A stretch of DNA of 64,000 bases from Bythopirellula polymerisocia (GCF_007860015.1 NZ_SJPS01000002.1:310898-374897); one strand, 5' to 3'; counted from the stretch's first letter, positions 26,456 through 36,998 are shown. The notes: generated by a model not told the origin, from the letters alone. Numbers and translations: made by a program.

Positions 26456-27232
26456 TCAGCAAAAAGGAAACTTATCGTCGATATTTGCACCTGCCAGCTC
26501 GACGAGAAAGTCCGCTAGTTCTTTGCAAATCGCATTGAAGAATTGCTCTCCCTTCTCGGCCGTCGCGCTCCGCGGGTCTCCCGCGCCGGAGTCCTCTGTA
26601 TATCTGTCCCAAGGCCTAGGAGCCCGCGCCCACCCCGCCCGCATAGCTGCCAGGCGGAATTTGGCTGTAGGTTGTGATCCAGCACCTGCCATATCCACCA
26701 ACTCGGGGCACAGATGTAGAACAAGGCTGGTTTCCATGTCGTTAGCGTGATCCCCGCCAGGCGCGAAGATTTCTCCTGCCAACTCTTGGCACAATGAAAA
26801 CCAATTCACCTGAGTAAGATACACACGTCGTTTGCCGAAGAGCTCCTTCAGATGCATGTAAAAATCATTCCCACCGTGTCCGTTGAGCAACACAGCCTTC
26901 TCTATTCCTGAATTGTCCATCGATTCCGTGAGATCGGAGATTATCTGGTTCAAAGTGCTAGGGTAGAGATTCATTGCTAGCGGATAACTTTGCTGTGAGG
27001 TTTGCACACCAAATGGAATCACAGGCAAATAGGCGACATCAACACCACATTCATTTGCCAACTGACAAGAACGTTCCGCTATCGCTTCTACTTCTATGAT
27101 GTCCGTACCGTAAGGCAGATGTCGGCCGTGTGGCTCGGTCGCACCAAACGGAAGGACGACTACTTTTGGAATCTGGGAACTTACATCTGGCAGTGAGAGT
27201 TCGGAGAGTCGCCAATGCTTTTTATTTTGCAA
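26456..27232 (-). CDS. creatininase-family amidohydrolase
   Basis: A metal-dependent amidase of 258 residues. Seen: LPFGATEPHGRHLPYGTDII (Glu and His metal ligands), the NGHGGN motif and GGDHANDMETS, all characteristic of the creatininase family. Members act on creatinine, formamidopyrimidines (ArfB) or mycofactocin precursors (MftE); the true substrate here is not evident. It lies just downstream of serS on the same strand with an 80-base gap, and could be cotranscribed. Confidence 0.9.
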   Translation of the reverse strand: MQNKKHWRLSELSLPDVSSQIPKVVVLPFGATEPHGRHLPYGTDIIEVEAIAERSCQLANECGVDVAYLPVIPFGVQTSQQSYPLAMNLYPSTLNQIISDLTESMDNSGIEKAVLLNGHGGNDFYMHLKELFGKRRVYLTQVNWFSLCQELAGEIFAPGGDHANDMETSLVLHLCPELVDMAGAGSQPTAKFRLAAMRAGWARAPRPWDRYTEDSGAGDPRSATAEKGEQFFNAICKELADFLVELAGANIDDKFPFC

Positions 27233-27315
27233 TGATGGCTCCTATTGCAAGTCGATGAGGTTGGATATTCACTATTCACAAAGCCAGACCACCTAACTGA
27301 GGAACGAGATTTATA

Positions 27316-28602
27316 TCACTCCTCCGACGAGCCAATTCGGTCCTTCCCAATCCATTTCCGCAATACCTCTGGCACGACGACAGTGCCATCAGCTTGTTGG
27401 TAATTTTCCAGGATTGCGATTAGAGCTCGGCTGATGGCAACGGCAGTACCATTGAGAGTGTGGACCAGATTGGTACCCTTTTCGCCCTGTACTCTGTAGC
27501 GGATGTTGAGGCGACGGGACTGATAATCGGTGCAGTTGCTGGTGCTGGTGACCTCGCCGTATTCACCATTCTTACCACGACCTGGCATCCAGGCCTCCAG
27601 ATCGAATTTGCGATAGGCCGGTCCGCCCAAATCACCCGTGGCCGTGTCGATCACGCGATAAGGAATCCCCAAGCCGTCAAATATCTTGCATTCTAAGTCG
27701 CAGAAATGCTGGTGCATCTCCTCGCTCTGGTCGGGGAGCGTGAAGGCGAACATTTCGACTTTAGTGAACTGATGTACCCGATAGAGTCCCCTCGAGGCCC
27801 GGCCGGCGGCACCAGCCTCGGTGCGAAAGCAATGGCTCACGCCACAGAGTTTTAGCGGAAGTTGCTCCCGGTCTAGGACCTCGCCGGAGTACAATCCACC
27901 CAGCGTAATTTCGGCCGTAGCGACTAGATTGAGGTCATTATTTTCAATGCTATAGATCTGTGTCTCTGGACCACGGGGAATGAAGCCGACCCCTTGCAAG
28001 ATTTCATTGCGGGCGACGTCGGGGGTTATCGTAGGGACAAAACCTTCGCCCACGAGAAAATGCATTGTGTATTGTTGGAGTGCTAGTTCTAACAGGGCCG
28101 CTTCGTTCTTAAGAAAATAGAACCCGTTGCCAGCGATTCTTGCCCCACCCTCAAAGTCGATTAGATCATGCTGCTCGGCAATCGCGACATGATCGACCAC
28201 GGGAAAACTAAATTTGCGGACCTCGGTTTTTCCCCGGCGAATTTCACGGGCGTGATGTTCCTCCCCGACGGGTGCATCAGGATGCGTCAGGTTTGGCATG
28301 CTGCGATAGATCGCACCTGCCTCTGCCGTCAGCCGGTCTATCTGTTCCTGCTTGGCTTCTTTCTGCTCGCGCAGGGTGCGACCTTCTTCTTTACGGGTTT
28401 CGCGTTCAGCATCGTCCTTGGCCTGACCGATACTCTTGCTCACGACATTCGCCTGACGAGAAAGCTCTTCGATTTCCTGCTGAATCTGTCGGCACTGGCT
28501 TTCCAACTCCACGTAGCGATTTACGTCGGCCTTCACGCCGCGGTTTGCGCAGTTCTTCTGAACGACTTCGGGGTTTTCAAGAATGTATTTTTTGTCGAGC
28601 AT
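27316..28602 (-). CDS. serS: seryl-tRNA synthetase
   Basis: Charges tRNA-Ser with serine in the cytoplasm. The 428-residue length is standard. The N-terminal coiled-coil arm covers about residues 30-100 (ESQCRQIQQEIEELSRQANV and on). The class II catalytic core has motif 2 GVSHCFRTEAGAAGRASRGL and motif 3 LNGTAVAISRALIAILENYQ. MPGRGKNGEYGEVTSTSNCT is the typical serine-binding region. The start is six bases after the stop of the M20 peptidase gene, so the two are likely one operon. Confidence 0.97.
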   Translation of the reverse strand: MLDKKYILENPEVVQKNCANRGVKADVNRYVELESQCRQIQQEIEELSRQANVVSKSIGQAKDDAERETRKEEGRTLREQKEAKQEQIDRLTAEAGAIYRSMPNLTHPDAPVGEEHHAREIRRGKTEVRKFSFPVVDHVAIAEQHDLIDFEGGARIAGNGFYFLKNEAALLELALQQYTMHFLVGEGFVPTITPDVARNEILQGVGFIPRGPETQIYSIENNDLNLVATAEITLGGLYSGEVLDREQLPLKLCGVSHCFRTEAGAAGRASRGLYRVHQFTKVEMFAFTLPDQSEEMHQHFCDLECKIFDGLGIPYRVIDTATGDLGGPAYRKFDLEAWMPGRGKNGEYGEVTSTSNCTDYQSRRLNIRYRVQGEKGTNLVHTLNGTAVAISRALIAILENYQQADGTVVVPEVLRKWIGKDRIGSSEE

Positions 28603-28608
28603 ACTCGT

Positions 28609-30000
28609 CTAAGCATCCTGATTGATCTTGGCCAATGCGTCCCATAATGCGGCACTTGAGCGAATACCGGCCTGGAAATCTGTTAGAGTGAATTTTTCGT
28701 TGGGAGAATGAAGATTGTCATCGTTCTGTCCCCAGCCCAAGAGTAACACGTCGGCGTCGAGCTGTTCCGCAAATGTTTTTACAATGGGTATGGAACCTCC
28801 TTCACGCATGAAGACTGGTCGTTTGCCAAACCCGACCTCAATGGCGTCGGCAGCAGCGGCGAGGTAGGGGCTTTCAAGCGGAACCACGATTCCAGGGCCG
28901 CCATGAAAATCGACCAATTCCATCGAAATTCCAGGTGGAACCAGGGGTTCGAGAAACTGTCGGAGTGCTGTTGTGACCTTTTTGGGATCCTGATTGGGCA
29001 CCAGGCGAAAACTGAACTTTGCCGATGCCCGCGAGGGGAGCACTGTCTTGGCCCCTTCCCCTTGATAGCCCGAGGTCAAACCACAGACGTCAAAAGTTGG
29101 TCGCGCCCAACGGCGTTCTAGCGTGCTGAAGCCCGCCTCGCCGGTCACACCATTGATTCCCAACTCCTGTTCGAAAGCTGACTGGTCAAACGGGAGCGCG
29201 CGAAACTCTTCGCGTTCGCGATCTGTCAGAGGCACGACATCATCATAAAACCCTGGAAGCTGGATCCGGCCAGCGTCGTCAATGATCGCCGAGAGCAACT
29301 TACTCAAGGCTATCGCCGGATTGGTCACTCCTCCGCCAAAAACTCCTGAATGGAGGTCGCGGTTGGGGCCGGTGAGATGGATTTCGTAGTAGGCGATCCC
29401 TCGCAAGCCGTAGGTAATAGCCGGAACACCCGGGGCGAACTGGCTCGTGTCACTAATGACAACACAATCGCAGGCGAGTTTCTCGGCATGATCACAGAGA
29501 TACCCTTCCAGATGTTCGCTCCCGACTTCTTCTTCGCCTTCGATCAGAAACTTGACTTGCAGCGGTAGGCAGCCCTGAGTCTTCAACCAGGCTCCTACGC
29601 TCTTCACATGCGTGAGCATCTGGCCCTTGTCGTCTGTTGCCCCTCGCGCATAGATGCGACCTTCGCGAATCGTCGGCTCGAACGGCGGCGTAATCCATTT
29701 GTCGAGCGGATCCGGAGGCTGCACATCGTAGTGCCCATAGACCAATGCTATGGGTGCCCCCGGCACTGGAGGTGTTTCAGCGTATACCAAAGGGTGTCCC
29801 TTGGTCTCAATGAATTCAGGATGGATCCCCAAGCCTTTAAGATGATCAATGAGCCACTCGGCGGCACGTTTTACGTCACCGGCATACGTGGAATCAGCGC
29901 TAATACTTGGAATTCTCAAGAGCTCCGTGAGATCAGCAACATAACTTTCACGTTGCTCTTCGATATGCTCAAGAATGTTTTTGACAGTTGGAGATGGCAC
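28609..30000 (-). CDS. M20-family dipeptidase/metallopeptidase
   Basis: A zinc peptidase of 463 residues. Metal ligands are visible in order: VYGHYDVQPPD (His, Asp), ARGATDDKGQ (Asp), EGEEEVGSEHL (catalytic Glu pair) and VISDTSQF (Asp). RDLHSGVFGG and MREGGSIPIV are typical of the dimerisation and C-terminal parts. No signal peptide is visible, so it probably acts on dipeptides in the cytoplasm, perhaps those brought in by the peptide importer upstream, although the two are not in one operon. It sits directly upstream of serS. Confidence 0.93.
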   Translation of the reverse strand: MPSPTVKNILEHIEEQRESYVADLTELLRIPSISADSTYAGDVKRAAEWLIDHLKGLGIHPEFIETKGHPLVYAETPPVPGAPIALVYGHYDVQPPDPLDKWITPPFEPTIREGRIYARGATDDKGQMLTHVKSVGAWLKTQGCLPLQVKFLIEGEEEVGSEHLEGYLCDHAEKLACDCVVISDTSQFAPGVPAITYGLRGIAYYEIHLTGPNRDLHSGVFGGGVTNPAIALSKLLSAIIDDAGRIQLPGFYDDVVPLTDREREEFRALPFDQSAFEQELGINGVTGEAGFSTLERRWARPTFDVCGLTSGYQGEGAKTVLPSRASAKFSFRLVPNQDPKKVTTALRQFLEPLVPPGISMELVDFHGGPGIVVPLESPYLAAAADAIEVGFGKRPVFMREGGSIPIVKTFAEQLDADVLLLGWGQNDDNLHSPNEKFTLTDFQAGIRSSAALWDALAKINQDA

Positions 30001-30150
30001 GGCAGGGATTGTAGTTGGCTTGGAGGGTTGGCTAGGAGTTTCCCTAAACTGGGGCCATCCAATATAATGCTAAGTCGTGCTTTATGCCACCTGATCTGGT
30101 AAGACTTGGCATGCCTTTATCAGACACACATCCAAAGGGAAGTAGAAGCG

Positions 30151-30498
30151 ATGAACTGGCAAGATGATGATCCAGGTGGAGGGGTGACGGTTGCCCCGGT
30201 CAAAGAGGAAGCTCCCGAGCGTGTCCACGAGCGGCAGCCCCGATATAACGTGCTGCTGTGGGACAGCGATGACCACACGTTTGAGTACGTGGAGAAAATG
30301 CTACGCGAGCTATTTGGCCACGAAAAAGAGCAGTGCCAGGAGATTGCCAAGGCAGTAGACAAGGACGGCAAAGCGGTGGTGCTTACCACCACACTCGAAC
30401 ATGCCGAGCTAAAACGCGATCAGATTCATGCCTACGGCAAGGACCATCTCGAAGGAAGCAAGGGCTCGATGTGGAGCACGATTGAGGCTGTGGAATAG
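30151..30498 (+). CDS. clpS: ClpS-family protease adaptor
   Basis: An adaptor of 115 residues that delivers substrates with destabilising N-termini to ClpAP. The core starts at RYNVLLWDSDDHTFEYVEKMLRELF, with the conserved Asp pair, and continues with DGKAVVLTTTLEHAELKRDQI. In standard ClpS the loop reads NDD and the helix has CQEIA-like residues, which are close here. The start is the ATG preceded by AGGGAAG rather than one 15 codons upstream. clpA is not in the window. It converges with rpoD. Confidence 0.88.
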   Translation: MNWQDDDPGGGVTVAPVKEEAPERVHERQPRYNVLLWDSDDHTFEYVEKMLRELFGHEKEQCQEIAKAVDKDGKAVVLTTTLEHAELKRDQIHAYGKDHLEGSKGSMWSTIEAVE

Positions 30499-30514
30499 AC
30501 TTGTAGTACTAAAA

Positions 30515-30547
30515 AATACACCCCGGCCAAGCTGACCGGGGTGTATT
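30515..30547 (-). terminator. intrinsic terminator of rpoD
   Basis: A 12-bp perfect stem (30515-30526 with 30536-30547) is followed on the minus strand by a run of T directly adjoining it. It lies 26 bases after the rpoD stop and also separates it from the convergent clpS. Confidence 0.88.
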
Positions 30548-30572
30548 GCGATTCCAGAAATGCTAATCCGAA

Positions 30573-32306
30573 TCAGGCGGCGGCAAGCTCGTCGCTCGCC
30601 GGGACGGTATCCCAGACCTCTTCAACGGCAAGGATCGGGCTGTCGGCAACGTACTCACTCAGTTCAGAGCTTCTGACAGGGTTCTGCAACTTGGAGACTG
30701 CCTTGGCTTCAATCTGGCGAACACGCTCGCGGGTCACTTTGAAGATGCGACCCACCTCCTCAAGCGTGTAGCAATAACCGTCTGCCAAGCCGTAGCGTAG
30801 CCGTACGATTTCGCGTTCCCGGTAGGTGAGAGTTTTCAATAGCTCATCAATTTTCTCTCGCAACAGACCATTGTTGGCAAGCTTCAAGGGATTGTCGCTG
30901 TGAGAGTCTTCTACAAATTCGCCAAAGCTGCAATCGTCTCCTTCACCAATGGGGCGGTCGAGGCTCACAGGTGTGCGGCCGATGTCCAGCACATGCAAAC
31001 TTTCGTCGAGATCGATCCCTGCGGCCAGGGCAGTCTCTTCGTGTGTGGGCATGCGACCCATTTCATGCTGCAACCGTTTTGCAGTTTGTTGCAACTTACT
31101 CAGAACATCAATCATGTGAACTGGGATGCGGATGGTGCGGGCCTGATCGGCTATGGCTCTCGTGATCGCCTGTCGAATCCACCAAGTAGCGTAGGTGGAG
31201 AATTTGAAACCACGACGATACTCATACTTATCCACCGCTCGCATCAGACCTGTGTTCCCTTCTTGGATCAAATCCAAGAAACTCATGCCGCGATTGCGAT
31301 ATTTCTTGGCGATCGAAACAACCAGCCGCAGATTTCCACTGGAAAGTTCTCGTTTTACTCGTTCAAACTCCTTCAATTGCTTACGGAGCAATTGGCAACG
31401 ATTGCGTAGACTCAAAGGAGTTTCGAGCGTGCGGAGCATGAGTTCCTTCAACTCGCGCCGAACTGGCTCCATGCGGGCCGCCGAGGCATCCTCTTCTTTC
31501 AGTTGCCGAAGATGATTCTGCAAGCGGTCCATTTTTTGGGATAGATCTTCGAGTACTTTCATCATCGGTTGCACCCGACGAGTTCGCAGACTCATCTCTT
31601 CAACCAAGTGCAGCATCTTGCGTCGGCGACTCATGAATCGGTCTTTTGCAGACTGCTTCTCTTCAGCAGAAGCCTGCCGACTGATAAGCACAGCATAGTC
31701 TTGCTGTTGTTGTCCCATCAAATGGGTTAGTGTGGGCAGATTGATTGGCATTCGCTTAGATACCTGCTCCTTGGTCAGCCGTTCCGTGAGCGATACCTTG
31801 ATCGTGCGATCAAAAGGCAATTCGCCCGCATTAACTTTTTGAAGTATTTCGACGGTATTGGCCAAAGCGCAGAACGAACGCAGTAGGTTGCGACGGAATC
31901 GCTTGCGAGTAAGTTCGATCTTCTTAGCAAGGACGATTTCCTCTTCGCGGTTTAAAAGAGGGATCCGGCACATCTGAGAAAGGTACATGCGAATCGGATC
32001 ATCGGTCAGCTTGGGGAGACCTTCAGCGAACATAGCATCTCGGTCGCTTAATGCAACTTCTTCCGAGAATCGGGAGGCGCCTTCGCCTTCGACAAAGTCG
32101 ATCTTGAGGGCATCAACAAGATTGAGTAGACGCTCGACATGCACCGAGTCTGTGCACTCATCTGGCAAGTAGGAATCGGCCTGTTGATAGGTCAGAAAAC
32201 CTTGGGACTTAGCCAAGTCAACAAGCTCAGCAAAAGATATCTTGGGTACAATCGTCGTAATGCAGTCGTTGGATTTCGTAGCGTTGATTTTCGCAGCGGG
32301 GGTCAT
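30573..32306 (-). CDS. rpoD: primary RNA polymerase sigma factor (RpoD/SigA)
   Basis: The housekeeping sigma-70 factor, 577 residues. Seen in order: a region 1.1-like start ([20 protein letters not shown]), region 1.2 ([23 protein letters not shown]), a non-conserved region rich in Arg, Lys and Gln, region 2 ([27 protein letters not shown]), 2.4 ([17 protein letters not shown]), region 3, and region 4.2 ([22 protein letters not shown]). A strong AGGAGG precedes the start. It follows dnaG on the same strand after 66 bases, the classical macromolecular-synthesis order. Confidence 0.97.
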   Translation of the reverse strand: MTPAAKINATKSNDCITTIVPKISFAELVDLAKSQGFLTYQQADSYLPDECTDSVHVERLLNLVDALKIDFVEGEGASRFSEEVALSDRDAMFAEGLPKLTDDPIRMYLSQMCRIPLLNREEEIVLAKKIELTRKRFRRNLLRSFCALANTVEILQKVNAGELPFDRTIKVSLTERLTKEQVSKRMPINLPTLTHLMGQQQQDYAVLISRQASAEEKQSAKDRFMSRRRKMLHLVEEMSLRTRRVQPMMKVLEDLSQKMDRLQNHLRQLKEEDASAARMEPVRRELKELMLRTLETPLSLRNRCQLLRKQLKEFERVKRELSSGNLRLVVSIAKKYRNRGMSFLDLIQEGNTGLMRAVDKYEYRRGFKFSTYATWWIRQAITRAIADQARTIRIPVHMIDVLSKLQQTAKRLQHEMGRMPTHEETALAAGIDLDESLHVLDIGRTPVSLDRPIGEGDDCSFGEFVEDSHSDNPLKLANNGLLREKIDELLKTLTYREREIVRLRYGLADGYCYTLEEVGRIFKVTRERVRQIEAKAVSKLQNPVRSSELSEYVADSPILAVEEVWDTVPASDELAAA

Positions 32307-32372
32307 CGAAAACTCCTCCTACACTTCCTGTGTAATGGAAAAAGTTGCAGCGGGAAAACCGAGTCAGACATC

Positions 32373-34259
32373 TCACCCATCCGTGGGTAAGGAACCAGCC
32401 TGTCGGCGTTGGGATTCATCCTTTCTTTTCAGATCCTGAAAAATTGCATTTAGAGCCAGGTCTTCTTCGCCTGGATCGAGACGTTTCTGGGTTAGTTCAG
32501 ACATTGCCACCTGATGGCGGGCCGATTGTTTTTGATTCGCTAATAAGTTCAACAAATCATTAACGCGTTGCTGGAGGTCGCTATTGGATTTATCGCGGCC
32601 AGATTCGTCGCAATCCACCAGCAGATTTTTCACGGCAGCTTCGTCGCAAGCCAGCATCAATTGATCGAACGTGGGGATTTGACCGGCATGCATCAAGTCG
32701 AGTGAGATTACAAATACATGGCGACATAACTCATGAGGAATATCCTCTGCTGTGATGTGATCTGACAGTTGGGCAAACACCGTCGGATGATGAATCATCA
32801 ACTCAACGAGTTCACGCTCCCACGAGCGAAGAGGGGTCGTCTTTACAGGAGTCGAGAGATCTTGCTCAAGTGGTCGCCGTACAGCACGTGAACTCTGCTC
32901 ACGACGCACCGCAGCTAGTCGGGACCGAAGTGTCTCTTCGCCGACACTGAACTGGCGCGAAAGTCGAGATAAGACTTGCTGCTCACGCACAAGCGTGCTT
33001 GAAGTAGAACGGGCGCTCGCCGGCAACGCGCGGGCGAGTGTGCCTATAAGTTCTTCGACTGCTAATGCAGAGCGATGAGTACCAGGGGCTGATGCCAATC
33101 CGTTGGTCACAGCGTCAATCTTATAATCGAGGGCGTCGAGTGATTCGTTAAGCCTTTGTTGAAAGGCCTCGCTTCCTTGCGATGAAATAACATCACATGG
33201 ATCGGCCCCCGTTGGCAAGCTCAAAATCCGTAAATCTATTTCGTGCGCCACAAAGAGTGCTAGCAACTCGTCAAGAATCTGCATCGTACGGCGCTGGCCT
33301 GCCTCGTCGCCATCGAGCACCAGGGTGATGCTATCAGTGAACCGTCGCACCAATGGGATGTGTTTCTCACCGAGCGCAGTCCCCAAAACGGCGACTGCAT
33401 TTTGAATTCCACACTGGTGAGCCATAATCACGTCTGTGTAGCCTTCCATAACCACCAGCCCTTGTTGCTTAGAGATAGCATCCCGCGCAAGATCGAGGGC
33501 ATAGAGTTGCGATCCTTTGCTAAATAGTGGTGTTTCAGGGCTGTTAATGTACTTAGCTTCGGTACGATCCGGATTGCTGCTGACAGTGCCGGGCAATATC
33601 CTCCCTCCGAAAGCAATTGGTCGAGCAAGTGCATCACGGATAGAAAACAACAGCCGCCCGCGAAAACGGTCGTAGAATCCGCCTGATTCGCGACGCAGAA
33701 CAAGCCCCACGCGTTCGAGCACTTCACCAGAGAAATCAGCCGTCTTTGCGCGATTCAGAAGCCAGTCCCACTCATCAGGCGAGTAGCCAAGGTGGAACTG
33801 CGCGATACTCTCATCATTGATTCCGCGCTCGGCAAGATATTGCCGAGCACCCTCGGCAATTGGGTCTTTCAGCAAGCAGTGATGGAATTCACGCTCTGCC
33901 CATGCCATCACTGAGAGCAGATTGCGACGGTCAAACTGGCTGGCTTGGCCCTTACTCTTTGTCGGGGTCAAGGTAATTCCCGCTCGCTCGGCCAACATCT
34001 CCAGCGCTTCGCGAAACTCCAAACCCTCTGTCCGCATGATGAAACTGAAGACATCGCCACCAATGTCGCATACGTAACACTTGAACGATTGCCGCTCGGG
34101 ATTCACTTGCAGACTGGGTCGCGAATCGTCGTGCCAAGGGCAGAGACCAACGAAATTGCGACCCTGGCGGCGCAGAGCCATGTAGCCACCGATCAGGTCG
34201 ACAATATCGACGGCCTGACGAACCTGTTCTTTCGCATCCTGCAGATCACTAAGTGGCAC
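32373..34259 (-). CDS. dnaG: DNA primase DnaG
   Basis: Makes the RNA primers for replication. The 628 residues include the N-terminal zinc-binding domain (CPWHDDSRPSLQVN with CYVC), the RNA polymerase domain and the TOPRIM domain with MEGYTDVIMAHQCG and LVLDGDEAGQRR, which hold the catalytic acidic residues. The C-terminal helicase-binding part is visible but poorly conserved. It lies upstream of rpoD and downstream of smpB on the same strand, so these may be transcribed together. Confidence 0.96.
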   Translation of the reverse strand: MPLSDLQDAKEQVRQAVDIVDLIGGYMALRRQGRNFVGLCPWHDDSRPSLQVNPERQSFKCYVCDIGGDVFSFIMRTEGLEFREALEMLAERAGITLTPTKSKGQASQFDRRNLLSVMAWAEREFHHCLLKDPIAEGARQYLAERGINDESIAQFHLGYSPDEWDWLLNRAKTADFSGEVLERVGLVLRRESGGFYDRFRGRLLFSIRDALARPIAFGGRILPGTVSSNPDRTEAKYINSPETPLFSKGSQLYALDLARDAISKQQGLVVMEGYTDVIMAHQCGIQNAVAVLGTALGEKHIPLVRRFTDSITLVLDGDEAGQRRTMQILDELLALFVAHEIDLRILSLPTGADPCDVISSQGSEAFQQRLNESLDALDYKIDAVTNGLASAPGTHRSALAVEELIGTLARALPASARSTSSTLVREQQVLSRLSRQFSVGEETLRSRLAAVRREQSSRAVRRPLEQDLSTPVKTTPLRSWERELVELMIHHPTVFAQLSDHITAEDIPHELCRHVFVISLDLMHAGQIPTFDQLMLACDEAAVKNLLVDCDESGRDKSNSDLQQRVNDLLNLLANQKQSARHQVAMSELTQKRLDPGEEDLALNAIFQDLKRKDESQRRQAGSLPTDG

Positions 34260-34424
34260 AATACATCATCCCTTCAAGGACCAGGAAAAGCAAACGCCTA
34301 TTAGAAGCTGTTAGGCACCCTTCAGATAGGGGGAGAAAACAACGAATCCCTAATTGCAAGGAAACCTAGAAGTTTATCGATGTTCGAGAGCACTTCAGCG
34401 AGAAAGCCTCGACGATCCAGCTCG

Positions 34425-34895
34425 CTAACCGCGGCGCATGGCTCGATCGATGTCACGTTGCATTTCCTGCTTCTTCATCGTTTCGCGTTTGTCATAGAGT
34501 TTCTTACCCTTGCAGAGTCCCAGAAGGACTTTGGCGCGGCCGGCTTTGAAGTACATCTTTAGCGGAACGAGCGTTAGATTTTTCTCGGTGGCGAGAGCGG
34601 CAAATTTGCCCATCTCGCGGCGATGCATGAGCAGCTTGCGGCGACGCTTGGGAACGTGATTCAATTGATGGGAAAAACTGTATTCCTGAATATCGCAGCC
34701 AACCAACCAAACCTCGCCTTTTTCGAGGCGGGCATAGGCTTCCTCAAGAGAGAGTTGACCGTTGCGCAGGCTCTTGACCTCGCTACCCACCAGCACAATG
34801 CCACACTCCAGGGTATCGACCACAGTGTAGTTGTGACGGGCCTTGCGATTGTCGGCAATGACCTTCTCATTCTTGTCGGCCTTGGCGGCAGACAC
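34425..34895 (-). CDS. smpB: SsrA-binding protein SmpB
   Basis: A 156-residue partner of tmRNA in rescue of stalled ribosomes. Seen: NRKARHNYTVVDTLECGIVL near the start, GSEVKSLRNGQLSLEEAYA, the basic FKAGRAKVLLGLCKGKKLYDKRETMKK and the basic C-terminal helix. The tmRNA gene itself was not seen in the window. The gap to dnaG is 165 bases with nothing else in it. Confidence 0.96.
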   Translation of the reverse strand: MSAAKADKNEKVIADNRKARHNYTVVDTLECGIVLVGSEVKSLRNGQLSLEEAYARLEKGEVWLVGCDIQEYSFSHQLNHVPKRRRKLLMHRREMGKFAALATEKNLTLVPLKMYFKAGRAKVLLGLCKGKKLYDKRETMKKQEMQRDIDRAMRRG

Positions 34896-35035
34896 TTTGT
34901 CTTTTTTTTGCTTAGACGTAGTAGGTACCTCCCCTGAGAACAGAAAGGGAGACAGTATAGCAAATATTCAGAACGGGGTTCTAGCCGCACCCCCCAGACA
35001 GAGATTGACTTATCAGAATCGCAACTGCCGCTGGA

Positions 35036-35365
35036 CTATTCGCTCAGAGGAGGCAGTGAATTCAAGCCCGGCTGGATGGGAAATGCGATGGGAGGGAAAC
35101 TATCTGAAAGCGATCCCAACACGGGCGATTTTGGCGGGGTCTCTTGTTGCTTTTCCTGCTTGTCATTGAACAGGTGCTGTAAATCGCTGTGCAATTCGAC
35201 ACACTGCACGTACCGCTGACGAACTTCGTTGTGGGCAAGCAGCTTCTCAAGCCTTTCAGTACTCGCAGCATCAATGTTCTCATCCAACAAGCCCCAAATT
35301 AGAGCCTCGGCTTCATCCAGAAGTTGTTGAGTATTTTCTAACGAATTTTGGTTGTCGGCGCTCAT
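35036..35365 (-). CDS. short FecR/anti-sigma-like N-terminal domain protein
   Basis: A 109-residue protein. The first 70 residues (LDEAEALIWGLLDENIDAAS ... NEVRQRYVQCVELHSDLQHLF) resemble the N-terminal domain found on planctomycete FecR and LamG-type proteins and on anti-sigma factors. The usual membrane helix and FecR domain are missing, and the C-terminal 35 residues are Pro-rich. It may be a stand-alone regulator or a truncated copy. No ECF sigma gene lies next to it. Confidence 0.6.
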   Translation of the reverse strand: MSADNQNSLENTQQLLDEAEALIWGLLDENIDAASTERLEKLLAHNEVRQRYVQCVELHSDLQHLFNDKQEKQQETPPKSPVLGSLSDSFPPIAFPIQPGLNSLPPLSE

Positions 35366-35568
35366 GATTTTTTCCTTCTCTGCTCAGAACCAGAGGATAA
35401 GTAATGGCAAATCATGTGCCGATGTACAGAAAACGAGAATTCTCCACAATAGAGAACTGACAGGACTAGCAATTCGTTGCAGATGCTGAATTGAGTGGCA
35501 GTCCGTGCCGAAAGAACTTGCCCTTACTCAGCGCGAAACGATTGAGGTCGAATGATAGCAGGTTGTCA

Positions 35569-36789
35569 TTATCTCGAAGCGGTTTCAATTAAACCGGGGG
35601 TTCGCAAGCCAGTTGCAAAACAGGAAATACCCAATAACAGGATTAAGCTTGCTGGTTCAGGAATGCTAATCTCATAGCCGATCAGGTCAAGGGCCCGCAG
35701 ATCATTGGGCCTAATGGGAGAAATCTCACCGAAACTGAGTGTTGGATCCATGATTCCCAGCGACAAACCGTCCTTCCAATGGCTTGCCTGGCGACCATCG
35801 CCAAAATTCAGTCCAGTGGCCATCAACACCTCAGCGTCTCCCCCAAAGCTACCATCGATCTGGTCGAAGATTGCGTTGAATCCCGGGACCATCCACCGTG
35901 GAGTATTCGTAAACTCTGCAGGTGAGCTGGGATTCGTACCGCTTTCGAAGCGAAACAAGTCCAATGTTGTGGGAGTGATATCAGTAGAAGTCTCACCCAG
36001 ATCGAGTACAAAATCGACGAAATCAACATCACTGAGAAATCCCAAGACATGGCCTATTTCGTGAGTTGCCACGGTCTCGAAATCGAAGGTTCCAGGTGTC
36101 ACCCCATCGCTATTGTCGAAGTCGAAAGCAAAAGTGGAGCTAAAGATAATCTCAGCGTCTGCAACGCCAAACTGAGCGTCGAGATCGCCGAACCGGTTAT
36201 CGAAATTGAGAGCCTTGGCGTTGGCCTTGGTAAGCGAAAGATCTCCGTTAAAGCCAAAGCCTGTCGGGACAAATGCTACGTACTGAGAAGAGTTTGGGAG
36301 AGATGAGACAATACTGTCGTCAGTTTCATTGTCAGCCGCATCGTCGGCCATTGCGTTGCGAATCACGTCGAAGGTATCAAACAACAGCACGGGGTCTGTT
36401 CCACCCAGTATTCCCGCATCCAACATCCCTAGATCAGCATCAATTGTTACGGTAATAGGGTCTGCAATAAATGCTTCCCATTGCTGGGCCGCTCGATTGA
36501 ACGCTGCCAAAGCAGGGGCATTGCCGGCGAGCGTTGGACCTGCGTTGATGACAATATCAAACGTGCTCAAACTCAATACGATGTTCTTGTGGGACACCCG
36601 CAAGAAAGAAGGATTGGTGACAGGCATTGGCACCATTTGGGAAGCAACCGACGCTGGCTGCTGAGTCTGCCCATTGTCAACCATCAAAGAGAAGGCATAA
36701 GTGGAGAAAGACATCTCGAAAAGTATCGCAAGCGCGCAACACGACATTGTCCGCCGTGCGGCATAACACAATCCTGATGTCCGATTCAT
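35569..36789 (-). CDS. secreted PEP-CTERM zinc metalloprotease-like protein
   Basis: A 406-residue protein with a signal peptide near residues 12-33, an Asp- and Phe-rich body and the metzincin-type zinc motif HEIGHVLGF (VATHEIGHVLGFLSD) near residue 233. The C-terminus has IPEPASLILLLGISCFATGL followed by basic residues, a PEP-CTERM sorting signal. It resembles the PEP-CTERM-anchored NF038122-type metalloproteases. A CGGAGAG precedes the ATG. The substrate is unknown; the protein is presumably exported and anchored through exosortase processing. Confidence 0.85.
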   Translation of the reverse strand: MNRTSGLCYAARRTMSCCALAILFEMSFSTYAFSLMVDNGQTQQPASVASQMVPMPVTNPSFLRVSHKNIVLSLSTFDIVINAGPTLAGNAPALAAFNRAAQQWEAFIADPITVTIDADLGMLDAGILGGTDPVLLFDTFDVIRNAMADDAADNETDDSIVSSLPNSSQYVAFVPTGFGFNGDLSLTKANAKALNFDNRFGDLDAQFGVADAEIIFSSTFAFDFDNSDGVTPGTFDFETVATHEIGHVLGFLSDVDFVDFVLDLGETSTDITPTTLDLFRFESGTNPSSPAEFTNTPRWMVPGFNAIFDQIDGSFGGDAEVLMATGLNFGDGRQASHWKDGLSLGIMDPTLSFGEISPIRPNDLRALDLIGYEISIPEPASLILLLGISCFATGLRTPGLIETASR

Positions 36790-36998
36790 TAGACTCTCCG
36801 CCGATGAAATCCAGCCCTGCTGGAAAAGGCCTCGCCACTACGAAAACTGCGAACCAAATATCCCAGTTTTAATCTGCGGCGCAATCGAGTCAACCAATTC
36901 TTGGGAAAATGGTAGAAATAACCCACAGCGTGATCATGCAAGGCACTACAGAGAACCTGCCCGAAGACATCAGGGAAGAAGATATATCAGGCACGAGA

